59,052 bases of DNA from Methanosarcina sp. UBA289 (GTDB lineage: Archaea; Halobacteriota; Methanosarcinia; Methanosarcinales; Methanosarcinaceae), in the NCBI GenBank assembly GCA_002496565.1, contig DAKJ01000025.1:60502-119553 (forward strand), given 5' to 3'. The notes under the pieces were generated by a model that was not told the DNA's origin, did no database searches, and saw nothing but the letters and a program-made list of their open reading frames with translations. Shown one piece after another: positions 43,130-52,545 of this stretch (positions are counted from its first letter, which is position 1; each line of letters opens with the position of its first letter). A program made the translations under genes and the position numbers.

Positions 43130-43912
43130 ATGAGTATTTTTGCAAGTCAAATATATCTTCCTGTATTGTTAGTTTTAATATTAATACTCTCACAATCAAT
43201 AAAAGTAGTTAACGAATATGAAAGAGTAGTCATTTTTAGGCTGGGCCGCCTAAGTGGTGTAAAAGGGCCAGGGGTTTTCCTGATCATACCGATTGTTGAT
43301 AAAGCTATAAAAATCGATCTGAGAGTTGTTGCCATCGATGTGCCCAAGCAAGCCGTAATCACCAGGGATAATGTCACGGTTGAAGTGGATGCAGTTGTTT
43401 ATTATAAAGTCGTGGAACCTGGAGCTGCCATAACTCAGGTTGAAAATTATATGTTTGCAACTTCTACCCTTTCACAGACTACCCTGAGAGACGTAATGGG
43501 CCAGATGGAGCTTGACGAACTGCTTTCGGAAAGAGAACATATCAACAAACAAATTCAAGAGCTTCTGGACGCATATACTGATCCGTGGGGGATCAAAGTT
43601 ACAGGCGTTACAATCAGGGATGTTGCCCTGCCAGAAACAATGAAAAGAGCAATTGCAAAACAGGCTGAAGCCGAAAGGGAAAAGCGTGCCAGGATTATCC
43701 TTGCGGAAGGAGAGTCTCAGGCTGCACAGAAAATGAAAGAAGCTGCAACCTTTTATGAGGGAACACTCTCAGCGATTAAATTGAGAGAACTACAAACTTT
43801 AGCCGAGATTGCCAGGGAAAAGAATCTCATAGTAGTAACACAGTCCCAGTCTCTTGAAACCGGAAATATAGCGGCTTTATCTAAGGCTATTGCCGACAGA
43901 AAAGAGCAATGA
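43130..43912 (+). CDS. Slipin (SPFH/Band 7 protein)
   Basis: A 260-residue stomatin-like membrane scaffold. One N-terminal membrane segment (IYLPVLLVLILILSQSIKVV) is followed by the SPFH domain (VVNEYERVVIFRLGRLSGVKGPGVFLIIPIVD, VAIDVPKQAVITRDNVTVEVDAVVYYKV; given in outline, residues ~22-110) and a helical AEREKRARIILAEGESQAA segment for oligomerisation. ATG 43130 has GAGGG upstream. It pairs with the NfeD-type protease gene 77 nt downstream, the usual slipin-NfeD operon thought to affect membrane microdomains. Confidence 0.94.
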   Translation: MSIFASQIYLPVLLVLILILSQSIKVVNEYERVVIFRLGRLSGVKGPGVFLIIPIVDKAIKIDLRVVAIDVPKQAVITRDNVTVEVDAVVYYKVVEPGAAITQVENYMFATSTLSQTTLRDVMGQMELDELLSEREHINKQIQELLDAYTDPWGIKVTGVTIRDVALPETMKRAIAKQAEAEREKRARIILAEGESQAAQKMKEAATFYEGTLSAIKLRELQTLAEIAREKNLIVVTQSQSLETGNIAALSKAIADRKEQ

Positions 43913-43989
43913 AGGAAAAAACTGAAGAAAAGGATGATAATGCAAAAAAGAACTGAAGGAGATGGATAAGTAAGAAAGGACTGATAAAA

Positions 43990-45294
43990 ATGCCTGTAAA
44001 AGGGATTCACCATTTTCTCCTTATCTTCTTCCTGTGTTTCATCCTCACAGCCGCTTATATACCGTCTGTGGATGCCGGGCCTCAACAGAAAGTGCTTGTG
44101 CTTGAGATATCTGAGGCTATTACACCAGCTTCGGATGACATTATAGCGGATGCAATAGAAAGAGCTGAAAACGAAAATTTTGAGGCTTTAGTAATCAGTT
44201 TGAATACCCCAGGGGGAGGACTGGATGAAACCCAAAAAATCATAAGTTCAATTGAGAATGCGAGCGTGCCTGTTATTGGGTATGTGCCTGAGAGCGGAAA
44301 AGCCTGGTCAGCCGGCACTCTTATCCTTATGGGAACAGATATTGCTGCAATGGCGCCCTTTACGGTCATCGGATCAGCTCAGCCTGTTCAGATGTCGGCT
44401 GAAGGGACAAAACCCATTAAAGACGAGAAAATAATAAACGCTCTTGTCAAATTTTCGGTTGCAACAGCCAGTAAACATGGGAGAAACGAGACCTTTGCAG
44501 AAGAAGTAATAACTAAAAACAAAAATCTTGACGCGCAGGAAGCCCTGAAGGCCGGCGTAATAGAATATGTAGCTCCTTCTATTCCAGACCTATTAGTACA
44601 GATTGACGGGCAACAAGTAAAAAGAAGAATCCTGCAAACCGAAAATGCAGAGATCGAAAACTATGAACCTCCTCTTTCTCTATCCCTTTTAAGGCTTATT
44701 TCAAATCCGATAATTTCCTCCCTTCTTTTGACCCTAGGGATTTATGGTCTAATTTTTGGAATCGCAAGTCCAGGAGCTGGAGCAGAGGTTTTTGGAATCA
44801 TCTCAATTGCACTGGGATTGATAGGTACAGGCTTTGATATCAATATCGGGGCAATTTTTCTTATTCTTTTAGGAATAGGACTTCTTATTATTGAAATCAA
44901 AGTACCTGGTTTTGGAATATTCGGGCTTGCGGGACTCATCAGTCTCATAATAGGAAGTATACTTCTTGTACCCATGGGAAGCGAAAATATTTACACCCCC
45001 GAGTTCAGGAGACTTCTTACCTTGACAGTTGTTGCTCCAACGATTGTTTTTGGGCTGTTTCTGGTTTTTGCAATATACAAAGTAAACGAGATAAGAAAGA
45101 AAAAACCGGTCATTGGAGAGTTTATAGGAGATACTGCGCAAACCATAGATCCTCTCGGACCTGGAAAAACAGGTTTTGTTCGTTATAAAGGCGAATACTG
45201 GAAAGCCAAATCAGAAGAGAAAATTGAACCGAAGGTAGAAGTAGAAATCACTGGAAAAGTAAGGGAAGTACTCTTAGTAAAAAGAAAAGTGTAA
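43990..45294 (+). CDS. NfeD family membrane serine protease
   Basis: A 434-residue NfeD1b-type protein. Signal peptide (FLLIFFLCFILTAAYIP), then a ClpP-class protease domain (residues ~35-230; VLEISEAITPASDDIIADAI, SLNTPGGGLDETQKII, catalytic serine in AWSAGTLILMGTD, MAPFTVIGSAQPV), four or five membrane helices (~235-360) and a C-terminal NfeD OB-fold (PLGPGKTGFVRYKGEYWKAKS, VEVEITGKVREVLLVK). It is expected to cleave the hydrophobic C-terminus of the partner slipin encoded just upstream. AAGGA precedes ATG 43990. Confidence 0.94.
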   Translation: MPVKGIHHFLLIFFLCFILTAAYIPSVDAGPQQKVLVLEISEAITPASDDIIADAIERAENENFEALVISLNTPGGGLDETQKIISSIENASVPVIGYVPESGKAWSAGTLILMGTDIAAMAPFTVIGSAQPVQMSAEGTKPIKDEKIINALVKFSVATASKHGRNETFAEEVITKNKNLDAQEALKAGVIEYVAPSIPDLLVQIDGQQVKRRILQTENAEIENYEPPLSLSLLRLISNPIISSLLLTLGIYGLIFGIASPGAGAEVFGIISIALGLIGTGFDINIGAIFLILLGIGLLIIEIKVPGFGIFGLAGLISLIIGSILLVPMGSENIYTPEFRRLLTLTVVAPTIVFGLFLVFAIYKVNEIRKKKPVIGEFIGDTAQTIDPLGPGKTGFVRYKGEYWKAKSEEKIEPKVEVEITGKVREVLLVKRKV

Positions 45295-45402
45295 TTATTC
45301 CTTCTTCTCCAGTTTAATTACTTTTTGACTTTACTTTAATTACGAAGTTAATAATTCATGGTTAAGCCCTGAATTAAGCAATTTTTCGCTAAAGTATTTT
45401 TT

Positions 45403-45477
45403 AAAAGGCTTTAGCTTAACCTGAACTAGGTAATTTAAGCAGTTTTCGCTAAAGCCTTTTTTGAAAAGGCTTTTTTT
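45403..45477. terminator. Alternative overlapping hairpins between convergent genes
   Basis: AAAAGGCTTTAGC (45403-45415) can pair with GCTAAAGCCTTTT (45448-45460). The latter can instead pair over 10 bp with AAAAGGCTTT (45464-45473), with a 3-nt loop and a T-run. It lies between nfeD (plus) and the AIR-synthase-like gene (minus). Confidence 0.5.
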
Positions 45478-45485
45478 AAAAAGCT

Positions 45486-46811
45486 TTATCTACTTCTTAT
45501 TTTTTCAAGGACTTTTTGTTTCTTTTCGATAGCTTCATGCGCAGCCTTATCAATTGCTGCTTTCATTTCTTCAAAGTCCCTGGGATTTTCTTCCCCATGT
45601 ACTTTTTTCACTGGTGTGTAGGCGGACTCCCTAAATCTTGGTGTGAAGTCCCTACATTCTCCATTTAAGAAGATTTCAGCTCCATTTCCTTCCTCAACAC
45701 GCCCTATAATGTCAATCTTAATACCTGCAGCCCTGATATTATCGAGGATCTCGTTAGCATATATAGGGGGGACAATTATAAGCAGGGCATCGAGAGAGAC
45801 TCCCAGATAGTCGATTTTTAGATGCTCAAGCATTGAAAGTACCTTTGGGTTCACAAGAGCCCTTATCTTTTCCTCTTCAAAGACCAGTTTTACACGTGCG
45901 GTCTTTGAAATTTCCTTGGCATCACCCCGGATTCCGCCATTAGTAACATCTGTCATCGAATGAACCTTTTCATGCAGCCCGGACTGCAACAGAGCCTCAC
46001 AGGCTTCCAGGAAACGGATATTAATGGTTTCCTCTACAACCTCATGCATCCCGTAATAAAGCGCAGTTGTAGAAATCGTGCCCCCGCCTGCACCTTCAGT
46101 CATAAGAATAAGGTCTCCTGCTTTGGTGCGGTTGCGCGAGGTAAGCAAAGAGGTTATACCTACAGCCCCAACTCCACCTGTCATGCGTTCACCTATAACC
46201 ATATCCCCGCCGATTCGAAGCGTGCTTCCAGTAATAAGAGGTATCCCGGTAAGTTCCGAGACCGTGGTTATTCCTGCAATATGGTCGAAGATCTTTGCTA
46301 CATCTCCGTCGTCAGCTACATGAATATCGGAGAGCATTGCGAGGGGTCGAGCTCCCATAGCGTATATATCACGCAGAGCTGCCCGGGCTACGTGAAAGCC
46401 CGAGAGAAAAGGAAAGTCGCTAAGGCGAGAGTGAATCCCATCAATAGTAACTACAAGGTAATCTTCCCCAATTTTGACAACTCCGGAGTCGTCAAGCTGG
46501 GAGCTGTCCACAACTGCACCAGTCTTACCTATAACTTCTCCAAGCTTGGAGTGAACGTAGAAATCCCCTGTACCTCTGGAACCTACCCCGAATTCTCCCA
46601 TAGAAACTCCTGAGAAAGTTGGACTTAACACGTCTCCTTCCACATCAATTGTTGCTTTTGCCTCACAAACGACCGCAGCCGCTATCTCATGAGCTCTTTC
46701 CAAGCTTATATGCTTAATTTCAAGAATTCTTGAAGCTAGCTTTTCCTCAAGCCCTGCTTCGTTTGAAGGGTCCTCCCTGAGAGCCCGTTTTGCGTAGCCT
46801 TCTATATCCAT
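45486..46811 (-). CDS. AIR synthase-related (PurM/HypE/SelD superfamily) protein
   Basis: A 441-residue protein with the PurM-like two-domain fold. The N-terminal ATP-binding half has DDSGVVKIGEDYLVVTIDGIHS, FPFLSGFHVARAALRDIYAMGARPLAMLSDIHVADD (outline, residues ~100-175) and TGSTLRIGGDMVIGERMTGGVGAVG; the C-terminal half has MTDVTNGGIRGDAKEI. An N-terminal helical extension (~55 residues) and a charged C-terminal tail (EAIEKKQKVLEKI) are unlike PurM, ThiL or HypE. Methanogens carry several such proteins, some of them methanogenesis markers; reaction unknown. I prefer ATG 46811 (MDIEGYAKRALRE) preceded by GGTGACT. An in-frame ATG also lies 9 nt earlier (46820), and the frame extends to 46871. 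Confidence 0.85.
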   Translation of the reverse strand: MDIEGYAKRALREDPSNEAGLEEKLASRILEIKHISLERAHEIAAAVVCEAKATIDVEGDVLSPTFSGVSMGEFGVGSRGTGDFYVHSKLGEVIGKTGAVVDSSQLDDSGVVKIGEDYLVVTIDGIHSRLSDFPFLSGFHVARAALRDIYAMGARPLAMLSDIHVADDGDVAKIFDHIAGITTVSELTGIPLITGSTLRIGGDMVIGERMTGGVGAVGITSLLTSRNRTKAGDLILMTEGAGGGTISTTALYYGMHEVVEETINIRFLEACEALLQSGLHEKVHSMTDVTNGGIRGDAKEISKTARVKLVFEEEKIRALVNPKVLSMLEHLKIDYLGVSLDALLIIVPPIYANEILDNIRAAGIKIDIIGRVEEGNGAEIFLNGECRDFTPRFRESAYTPVKKVHGEENPRDFEEMKAAIDKAAHEAIEKKQKVLEKIRSR

Positions 46812-47013
46812 AGTCACCATCTCTTGCAGATATTTCTGCCCTGAAAGGTATAGGGCAGGATAATTTGGCATTCAGGTATCGTTTATTAATTTCAAGTAGT
46901 CTGTTAATTTCAGATGCTTCAGTATAAGATAAGTAGGAATCAGAATTCAGCAACCAAAAGAAAATGAAAAAACAAATTTCGAGCACGAGGGCAAATTCCC
47001 AAAAGAATTCCTT

Positions 47014-47622
47014 TTAGCACATATCTACGAAGTTTTTCAGGATTTTCAACCCAATAGCTCCACTCTTCTCAGGATGGAACTGGGTGCCCATAACATTGCC
47101 TTTAGAGTTTACAACCGAAGCTGAAAAATCCAGCCCGTAATTGCAAGCTGCAAGGGTATTTTCAGAAGATGTGTCCACGTAGTAGGAATGCACGAAATAT
47201 ACGAAAGAGTTGTCAGGAATCCCTTCAAACAGGGGGTGATCCTGCTTGATTTTAATATTGTTCCAACCAATGTGAGGTACCTTTAAATCGGATTTTGGAA
47301 AGCGCAGTACCTTGCCGGAAATTAGGTCAAGCCCGCCAGTAAGCTTTCCTTCCTCCGAAGAACTCATTAGAACTTGCTGCCCGAGACATATCCCGAGCAT
47401 CGGCTTGCCTGACCGTACATATTCTTCTATAATCCCTTTGATGGGGTCAAGACACTTCATCGCATCCACAAAAGCGCCGACACCAGGGAGAATTAAACCG
47501 TCTGCGGCAAGAATCTCCTCAGGATCCCCGGAGATTACGGGACTTGATCCGACGTGTTCGAGCCCTTTTTGAACACTGCGGAGATTTCCAAGCCCGTAAT
47601 CGAGAATCACAATTCTTTTCAT
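47014..47622 (-). CDS. hisH: Imidazole glycerol phosphate synthase, glutaminase subunit
   Basis: The class I glutamine amidotransferase subunit of HisHF in histidine biosynthesis; it feeds ammonia to HisF. 202 residues from ATG 47622 (MKRIVILDYGLGNLRSVQKGLE). The nucleophile elbow GICLGQQVL, the catalytic GTQFHPEKSG histidine/glutamate pair and GVGAFVDAM are intact. The extra 5 residues to TTG 47637 are not conserved in the family. hisI lies 6 kb away, so the his genes here are scattered. No clear ribosome-binding site. Confidence 0.95.
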   Translation of the reverse strand: MKRIVILDYGLGNLRSVQKGLEHVGSSPVISGDPEEILAADGLILPGVGAFVDAMKCLDPIKGIIEEYVRSGKPMLGICLGQQVLMSSSEEGKLTGGLDLISGKVLRFPKSDLKVPHIGWNNIKIKQDHPLFEGIPDNSFVYFVHSYYVDTSSENTLAACNYGLDFSASVVNSKGNVMGTQFHPEKSGAIGLKILKNFVDMC

Positions 47623-47742
47623 AGCTTTAACAAACAAAGTTAAGATAGATTAACTTTACGAGCAAGAAAAAAGATAGCAGGGAAATAATTAAAAGAAAGA
47701 AAAATAAGACGAAAAATAAAGGAGATTGTAAATCTTTTACGG

Positions 47743-47958
47743 TCAAGACCTGCCAGCAGGAAGGCTGCAAGAGCTTTTCTCCCTTTCAAAAATCACCTTG
47801 TATTTGCCACAATGTATGCATTCATAGCGTTTTTCGAGCACTGTTGGCAAAAAGCACAATGCCCCGCTTTTTCGTTTCCATTCATGCAGTCCTAAAAAAC
47901 ACAAGAAACTACGGTTACGATCCGATTCGTCTGAGTCATCAGAGCATTCCTGAGTCAA
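47743..47958 (-). CDS. Small zinc-ribbon-like protein
   Basis: A 71-residue protein with CFLGLHEW...RYECIHCGK, a Cys/His pattern of small DUF1660-like zinc-binding proteins. The start is TTG 47958 with GAGGGG about 10 nt upstream. A palindromic TATA sequence (AACTATATAAATATATAGTT, 48027-48046) sits suitably upstream. No known function. Coding status is likely but not certain because the gene is short and non-ATG. Confidence 0.5.
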   Translation of the reverse strand: MTQECSDDSDESDRNRSFLCFLGLHEWKRKSGALCFLPTVLEKRYECIHCGKYKVIFEREKSSCSLPAGRS

Positions 47959-48232
47959 AAAACTGTTTCCCCTCGTTTCTGATTGTTAAGGTTATTCTAC
48001 AATAATAAGAAAATTATGGGTAAAAGAACTATATAAATATATAGTTTTCAATGAGGATATCAAAAAGTTGATTTATATAAAACAATGCTTGATTAAAAAT
48101 AAAAGAGAAAAAATAAACATAAAGATATAAGAAACTTTAGCATGAATAATTTAACAAATTTAAAAGGGATAAAATATGGAAAAAAATCAGGTTGTAATGA
48201 TTGAAACAACAAAACATAGATTATGTCGTTTA

Positions 48233-49160
48233 TCATAAAAATCGGCATTGTCTTAAAAAGTTATTACAATTTTCCGCGTAGACCATTCGCTCTATCGGTG
48301 TCGAGGCAAGTATCCGACCAGTATGTTTGATATATCTCTCGGCCATTTCGTCGTAACCCACGTCCTCGATTGCCTGCCAACCATACTCTTTTAGAAAGTT
48401 TGGCCATGCGTCTGGCCCCATCTCGAAAAGTCAGATTTTATTTTTTACCACGTACTTTTTGTAGAAATTCTCCCAACCATGCATGAATCGACCATCAAGA
48501 AAGTCCTTGCAAATATACGTAAAAACAAGGCGGCTGCCCCGTGCAGCCTTAGCCAGAAAATCAAAGGTTGACCTGATGCCTTTTTCTGTCAGATATTGAG
48601 TGACAGCTTCAAATATGAAAAAGGTCCGCTTGTTTCGTAGAATAACCGTGTGATTCCAGTATGGTACCAGGATCTTCGAGGTCGAGGTTTATTGCAACAA
48701 GTTTGATATGTGAAGGAATTTTTCCAAGCACCTTACAAAGTCGGCCCTGCTTGGCTTTGATGTTTTCAAGTTGATTGACCTCCCAAACAGGTATGTCATA
48801 TAGAGCAGGTAAACGATATGCTCGGGTATCAAATCCTGCACCCAGCTTCACTACCGCTCCAATCTGATTGCTCGAATAGATTAGTTTCTCGTCTAATTAG
48901 TTTCTCGTTAGTTTATCGTCTATATACCGCTTTTTACACGCCAAGCCATCCCAGATGCCGGGAAAATCTTTCTCGGTCACATGGATCAGACAGCTTCTGA
49001 CCCAGTTGGGTCGCATCAATCATACTAACACTCTTGCGCTGAATGGCAATACACGATATGCCAAGTTATCCTCTATAATGCGTTGCTTTTCTGGAAAATA
49101 TTGCTCAATAGCGATTAGCACTGTTGGACTTACTCCTGTTTTAGCTGCTGCTTTTGCCAC
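48233..49160 (-). pseudogene. Broken class I SAM methyltransferase of the leucine carboxyl methyltransferase (TIGR00027-like) family
   Basis: Minus strand, GTG 49158-49160 (GGGAG upstream): VAKAAAKTGVSPTVLIAIEQ ... LPFSARVLV, then a frameshift to LMRPNWVRSC ... FPGIWDGLACKKRYIDDKL and a TAA in a small local duplication (GAGAAACTAATT). Then comes QIGAVVKLGAGFDTRAYRLP (SAM motif), ENIKAKQGRL and LDLEDPGTILESHGY, a second frameshift to FFIFEAVTQYLTEKGIRS ... GSRLVFTYICKDFLDGR, a TGA where the family has Trp (KI*LFEMGPDA), and finally YGWQAIEDVGYDEMAERYIK and PIERMVYAE to 48233. The order is collinear with ~300-residue family members of bacterial type, so this is a decayed, probably acquired gene. 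Confidence 0.85.
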
Positions 49161-49233
49161 AATATTTTACTCCCGAAATTAGAGACTTTTTATTATTTTC
49201 TGGTTTTCCTTTTTCTCCAATCATGCAAAAATT

Positions 49234-49350
49234 AGGACTTACGCACTTATGATTCAAAATCGAGTATACTAACCATTATAGAGAAAATTTGAGTTTTAGA
49301 AAATTATGAGTTTATTGTACTTAATTTTGAATCATAAGTGTGTAAGCTCT
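49234..49350. mobile_element. Miniature inverted-repeat element, AGGACTTACG family (copy 1)
   Basis: 27-bp terminal inverted repeats (49234-49260 and 49324-49350) with three mismatches; the outer end reads AGGACTTACGCACTTATG. 117 bp, non-coding. It lies between the methyltransferase pseudogene and the orphan gene. The outer sequence is shared with the element at 53639-53766. Confidence 0.6.
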
Positions 49351-49390
49351 AAAATTGTATAAATTGATTGAATTTTAAGACAGTCATCAA

Positions 49391-50092
49391 TTATGCATAC
49401 ATACAATTTTCGTTTAAACGCCCCGATATAAACAACTTGGCTATTATTGGCACATCGGTATTCTTCACAACAAACAATTCTCTTTTACCAAAACGTACAC
49501 AGCCTTTATGTATACTGTAGTTCACCCCTCCTAATTTTAATCTATTACTTGCTTCATCAAAGTGTTCGTAAGGGACTTGCAAAACGACGATATCAGAAGA
49601 ATGCACTTTCAATATGCATTCACTATAAGCTTTGTTAATGTTGCAGTTTTGTTGTTCCGATGTTATTTCAGTGATTATAGCTTCAGCTTCAGTTTTATCT
49701 GAAAATACTTTATCTGCAAACTTCTTGAACTCGCCAACAGTTACAAAGATCACAGGAAGCCAACACTTAGTTTGAGTATCACTTTCAGAAAGATCCCAAG
49801 AGAGTGGCAAATCTGGAATATTACCTGAGAAGTGTTCGAAAAGAATACTCATGCAAGGCACTGGAATAAGTTCTCTCATTTCAATTAATGCATTTAATGC
49901 TATGCATACTGATTCCGAAAGTCCAAAAGCATGTAAAACATTTCGTTGCTCAGGGTCAGATAAAGTATATTCTCCCTTCCCAAATGTTTTAGATAAGTCA
50001 GTACTTGTTGCAAATCCTACACTTTCGATGAAACAAAGAATCTGTTGTTGTAAAGGGCATGATTCTATTATCCCAGCTAGGTCATCATTCAT
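49391..50092 (-). CDS. Orphan protein of unknown function
   Basis: A 233-residue soluble protein; no family recognised. The N-terminal ~80 residues are helical and reminiscent of a winged-helix region (LQQQILCFIESVGFATSTDLSKTFG); the rest is alpha/beta with LPVIFVTVGEFKKFADKVF and VVLQVPYEHFDEASNRLKLGG. It contains seven cysteines. ATG 50092 has a strong GGGGGAG site 8 nt upstream, so it is surely expressed in principle. Base composition and position in a region of decay and mobile repeats suggest an accessory, possibly acquired gene. Confidence 0.7.
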   Translation of the reverse strand: MNDDLAGIIESCPLQQQILCFIESVGFATSTDLSKTFGKGEYTLSDPEQRNVLHAFGLSESVCIALNALIEMRELIPVPCMSILFEHFSGNIPDLPLSWDLSESDTQTKCWLPVIFVTVGEFKKFADKVFSDKTEAEAIITEITSEQQNCNINKAYSECILKVHSSDIVVLQVPYEHFDEASNRLKLGGVNYSIHKGCVRFGKRELFVVKNTDVPIIAKLFISGRLNENCMYA

Positions 50093-50616
50093 CTTTTAAA
50101 CTCCCCCATATTTTGTAAACATCAATTATGAGTGAAAAACGCATTCCTAGATTATAGTTTTAGATAGCAGAGAGAAAATAGAAAGATTAAGGTTTTAAGC
50201 ATATTTCCACATTTCTAGATACACAAACATAAGGATTTGAAATTAATTTTGGTCAAAAACCTCAATTCTACACTGTAAATTCTCCCTGACTTTTGGCTCT
50301 GCGTGATGTAATTTACTCAATCTGACCACAACCCCTGAAATTTAATAATACAGAATTATGTCAAACACTATATAAGATTTTTGAGGTTTAGAGATTGTTA
50401 AATTAATAGAATGAAGCAAGCAGCAAAAAAGAAGAACAAAAGAGAAGAAGGACAGGAAAAACAGAATACTAAAAGGAAGAGAAGAAGAAGGAGAGAGAGG
50501 AAAAAGGAATTAATAAATAAAGAATGAATAACAGTAAAATAGAAAAATAAGGGGAGAAAAACTAAGAAATAGTGGGAAAGAGAGAGAATAGCTCGAAAAA
50601 AGGTAATTGGGAGAGG
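50093..50616. other. Gap with a long polypurine tract
   Basis: From about 50410 to 50600 the plus strand is almost purely purine (GAAGAA, AGGAAG, GAGAGAGAGG). On the minus strand this is the U/C-rich 3' flank of the PIN-ATPase transcript, plausible as a termination zone. Nothing else recognised. Confidence 0.5.
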
Positions 50617-52545
50617 TCAGATTAGTCTGATCTCGATCGTTTCTCCCTTATCCTGGGCTTCCAGAATATCGGATGCAAGGTCTGAGTTTGCCCTGAGTTT
50701 AACGTCTCCATGCCGGCTTACGGTTGCACTGAAAAGGTACTGGTCTTCAATATATATTTCCACATCCTTTCCTGCAAGCTCCGGAGCCCCAAGAATAAGA
50801 TGCTTCTTATCTCTTTCGATAAAAGGATGAACGGAAGAAACAGCAGGCACTTCCTCAAAGCTAGATGTTCTTCTTTTCTCTTTGGGAGCTCTGCTTTCAG
50901 CTCCGTATTTCCGCCTGCCTTTTTCTTCAGCTTTTGGAGCTCCAACCTCCAGTTCTCTTACATCGATGTGCAACCCAAGGATATCTTCAATGCGGTCAAT
51001 GACGTTTCCTCCTTTGCCAATAACTTTCCGCACCTCATCTTCCCGGACCTTTACGATTGCGCTGTCATCTGAAGTCACTTTTACTTCAACAGGACCGGAG
51101 GCATACCTGCCAATAACATTTCCGATCTCCTCCTCCGCAAGCTTCCAGGCAGGTTTCCTGAGTTCGGTAGAAGGCCCAACTGGCATAACAACAACCTGTT
51201 CCCCATAGGTATAGATCTCATATTCGACTCTTCGGGTCTCAAAGTCTGAAATAACAATTACCGGCCTTGCAAGGTCCTGTTCGGTCATTCCATGCGGAAC
51301 CTTAACCGTAAATTCAAGTACCAGAACCTTTGCCACTTCTCCTTTATCAATAAAAATAACGGTATCCACTACCTGAGGGATCACACCTAATTCAACCCTT
51401 CCTATCAGGCGTTGAATTGCATCCACTGCCCTGGTTGCATGTACTACCCCAATCATTCCCACGCCTGCAAGCCGCATATCCGCGAAAATTAAGAAATCGC
51501 TTGTTTTCCGAACCTCATCATATATCGTATAATCAGGCCTGACCAGTAGCAAAAGATCCGCCGTATTTTCCATCCTGCCATTCAGAGGTGAATACTGGGT
51601 AATTTCAGGAGGCACCTGGAGGTCTCTTGGGGATTCCATAGTTTTTACCACCTGCCCTTGGTCATTCAGGTATCGGGCAACTCCGGCGGCAAAAGTAGAC
51701 TTTCCGGCTCCTGGAGGACCGGCAATAAGAATACCACGCTGACTTACAATCCGTTCTTTGAGCTTATCACTTAGCCGGTAATGCTCAAGATCCACAATAA
51801 CTGTTGGCCTCACAACCGTAATTTCCATATCATCGGAAAAGGGAGGGTGAGCAATTGCAATTCGCATATTTCGGATTTGCAGGACAGTAGCTCCACTTGA
51901 AGACATCTCGATAAAAGATTCCGGGTCCAGTCTCGCCCTTTCAATAAGTTCTTTCGAGATACTGGAAAGTTCCAACGAAGTAACAGGTTCATCACGAATC
52001 CTTACGTAATGTATATCCCCTACAGGCCCCTTCTTGGCCATAGGAGAAACTCCGTTTTTGAGATGTACAGACATAGTATCATCAGTGAAAAAATGCTCTA
52101 CTTTGAGAGACGTAAACTCTGAGGGATCCAGGGTTTTGGGATGTATATACTCAACATTAAGTCCCTTTGCTTTAGCTATAAGAGACTGTACCCTGTCTTC
52201 GCTCAAAAACAACCCTCCGACCTCAATAGCAGTACTTCGGATAAGAGCATCCACTCTACCTTCTTTTGAGAGCTTTATCTCCTCAAGAGTGGGTTGAACC
52301 CCGCTGAATTTAAGTTGAATCTCTCCCCTGTCTGCCAGCTTGCGAAGTTCTGAAAGTTCTTCAAGCCCTTTGAAACCTATTTCTCTGCCCTTATTTGCCT
52401 GAGCCTCAAGTTCCGAGACTACAGCTTCGGGAATGATAACCTCAACGCTCCCGAACTCACCACTTTTAATTCGGGATGAAAGTCTCCCGTCAATAATCAC
52501 GCTTGTATCCGGAACAATTCTCCATATCCGCTTCTCATCAGCCAT
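50617..52545 (-). CDS. PIN domain - PilT-like ATPase - KH domain protein
   Basis: A 642-residue archaeal PINc/VapC-like ATPase. Residues ~1-140 are a PIN nuclease-like domain (IVPDTSVIIDGRLSS, IPEAVVSELEAQANKG, GRVDALIRSTAIEVGG, LSEDRVQSL). Residues ~230-460 are a type II/IV secretion-like ATPase: Walker A GPPGAGKSTFAAGVARYL, Walker B DYTIYDE. Residues ~500-535 are a KH RNA-binding domain (VRKVIGKGGNVIDRIEDIL), followed by a basic linker and a ~60-residue C-terminal domain. An RNA-directed, ATP-driven nuclease role is inferred from domains. The ATG at 52545 lacks a clear ribosome-binding site. It is found in most archaea as a single gene; not a toxin-antitoxin partner here. Confidence 0.93.
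   Translation of the reverse strand: MADEKRIWRIVPDTSVIIDGRLSSRIKSGEFGSVEVIIPEAVVSELEAQANKGREIGFKGLEELSELRKLADRGEIQLKFSGVQPTLEEIKLSKEGRVDALIRSTAIEVGGLFLSEDRVQSLIAKAKGLNVEYIHPKTLDPSEFTSLKVEHFFTDDTMSVHLKNGVSPMAKKGPVGDIHYVRIRDEPVTSLELSSISKELIERARLDPESFIEMSSSGATVLQIRNMRIAIAHPPFSDDMEITVVRPTVIVDLEHYRLSDKLKERIVSQRGILIAGPPGAGKSTFAAGVARYLNDQGQVVKTMESPRDLQVPPEITQYSPLNGRMENTADLLLLVRPDYTIYDEVRKTSDFLIFADMRLAGVGMIGVVHATRAVDAIQRLIGRVELGVIPQVVDTVIFIDKGEVAKVLVLEFTVKVPHGMTEQDLARPVIVISDFETRRVEYEIYTYGEQVVVMPVGPSTELRKPAWKLAEEEIGNVIGRYASGPVEVKVTSDDSAIVKVREDEVRKVIGKGGNVIDRIEDILGLHIDVRELEVGAPKAEEKGRRKYGAESRAPKEKRRTSSFEEVPAVSSVHPFIERDKKHLILGAPELAGKDVEIYIEDQYLFSATVSRHGDVKLRANSDLASDILEAQDKGETIEIRLI

Noticed and set aside
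48400..48440. In-frame TGA in the methyltransferase relic as possible recoding (selenocysteine)
   Set aside because: The family has Trp at that place and the same gene has two frameshifts and a further stop, so decay explains it.
50617..52545. Toxin-antitoxin reading of the PIN-domain gene
   Set aside because: The PIN domain is fused to an ATPase and a KH domain in a widely conserved archaeal protein and no small antitoxin gene adjoins it.
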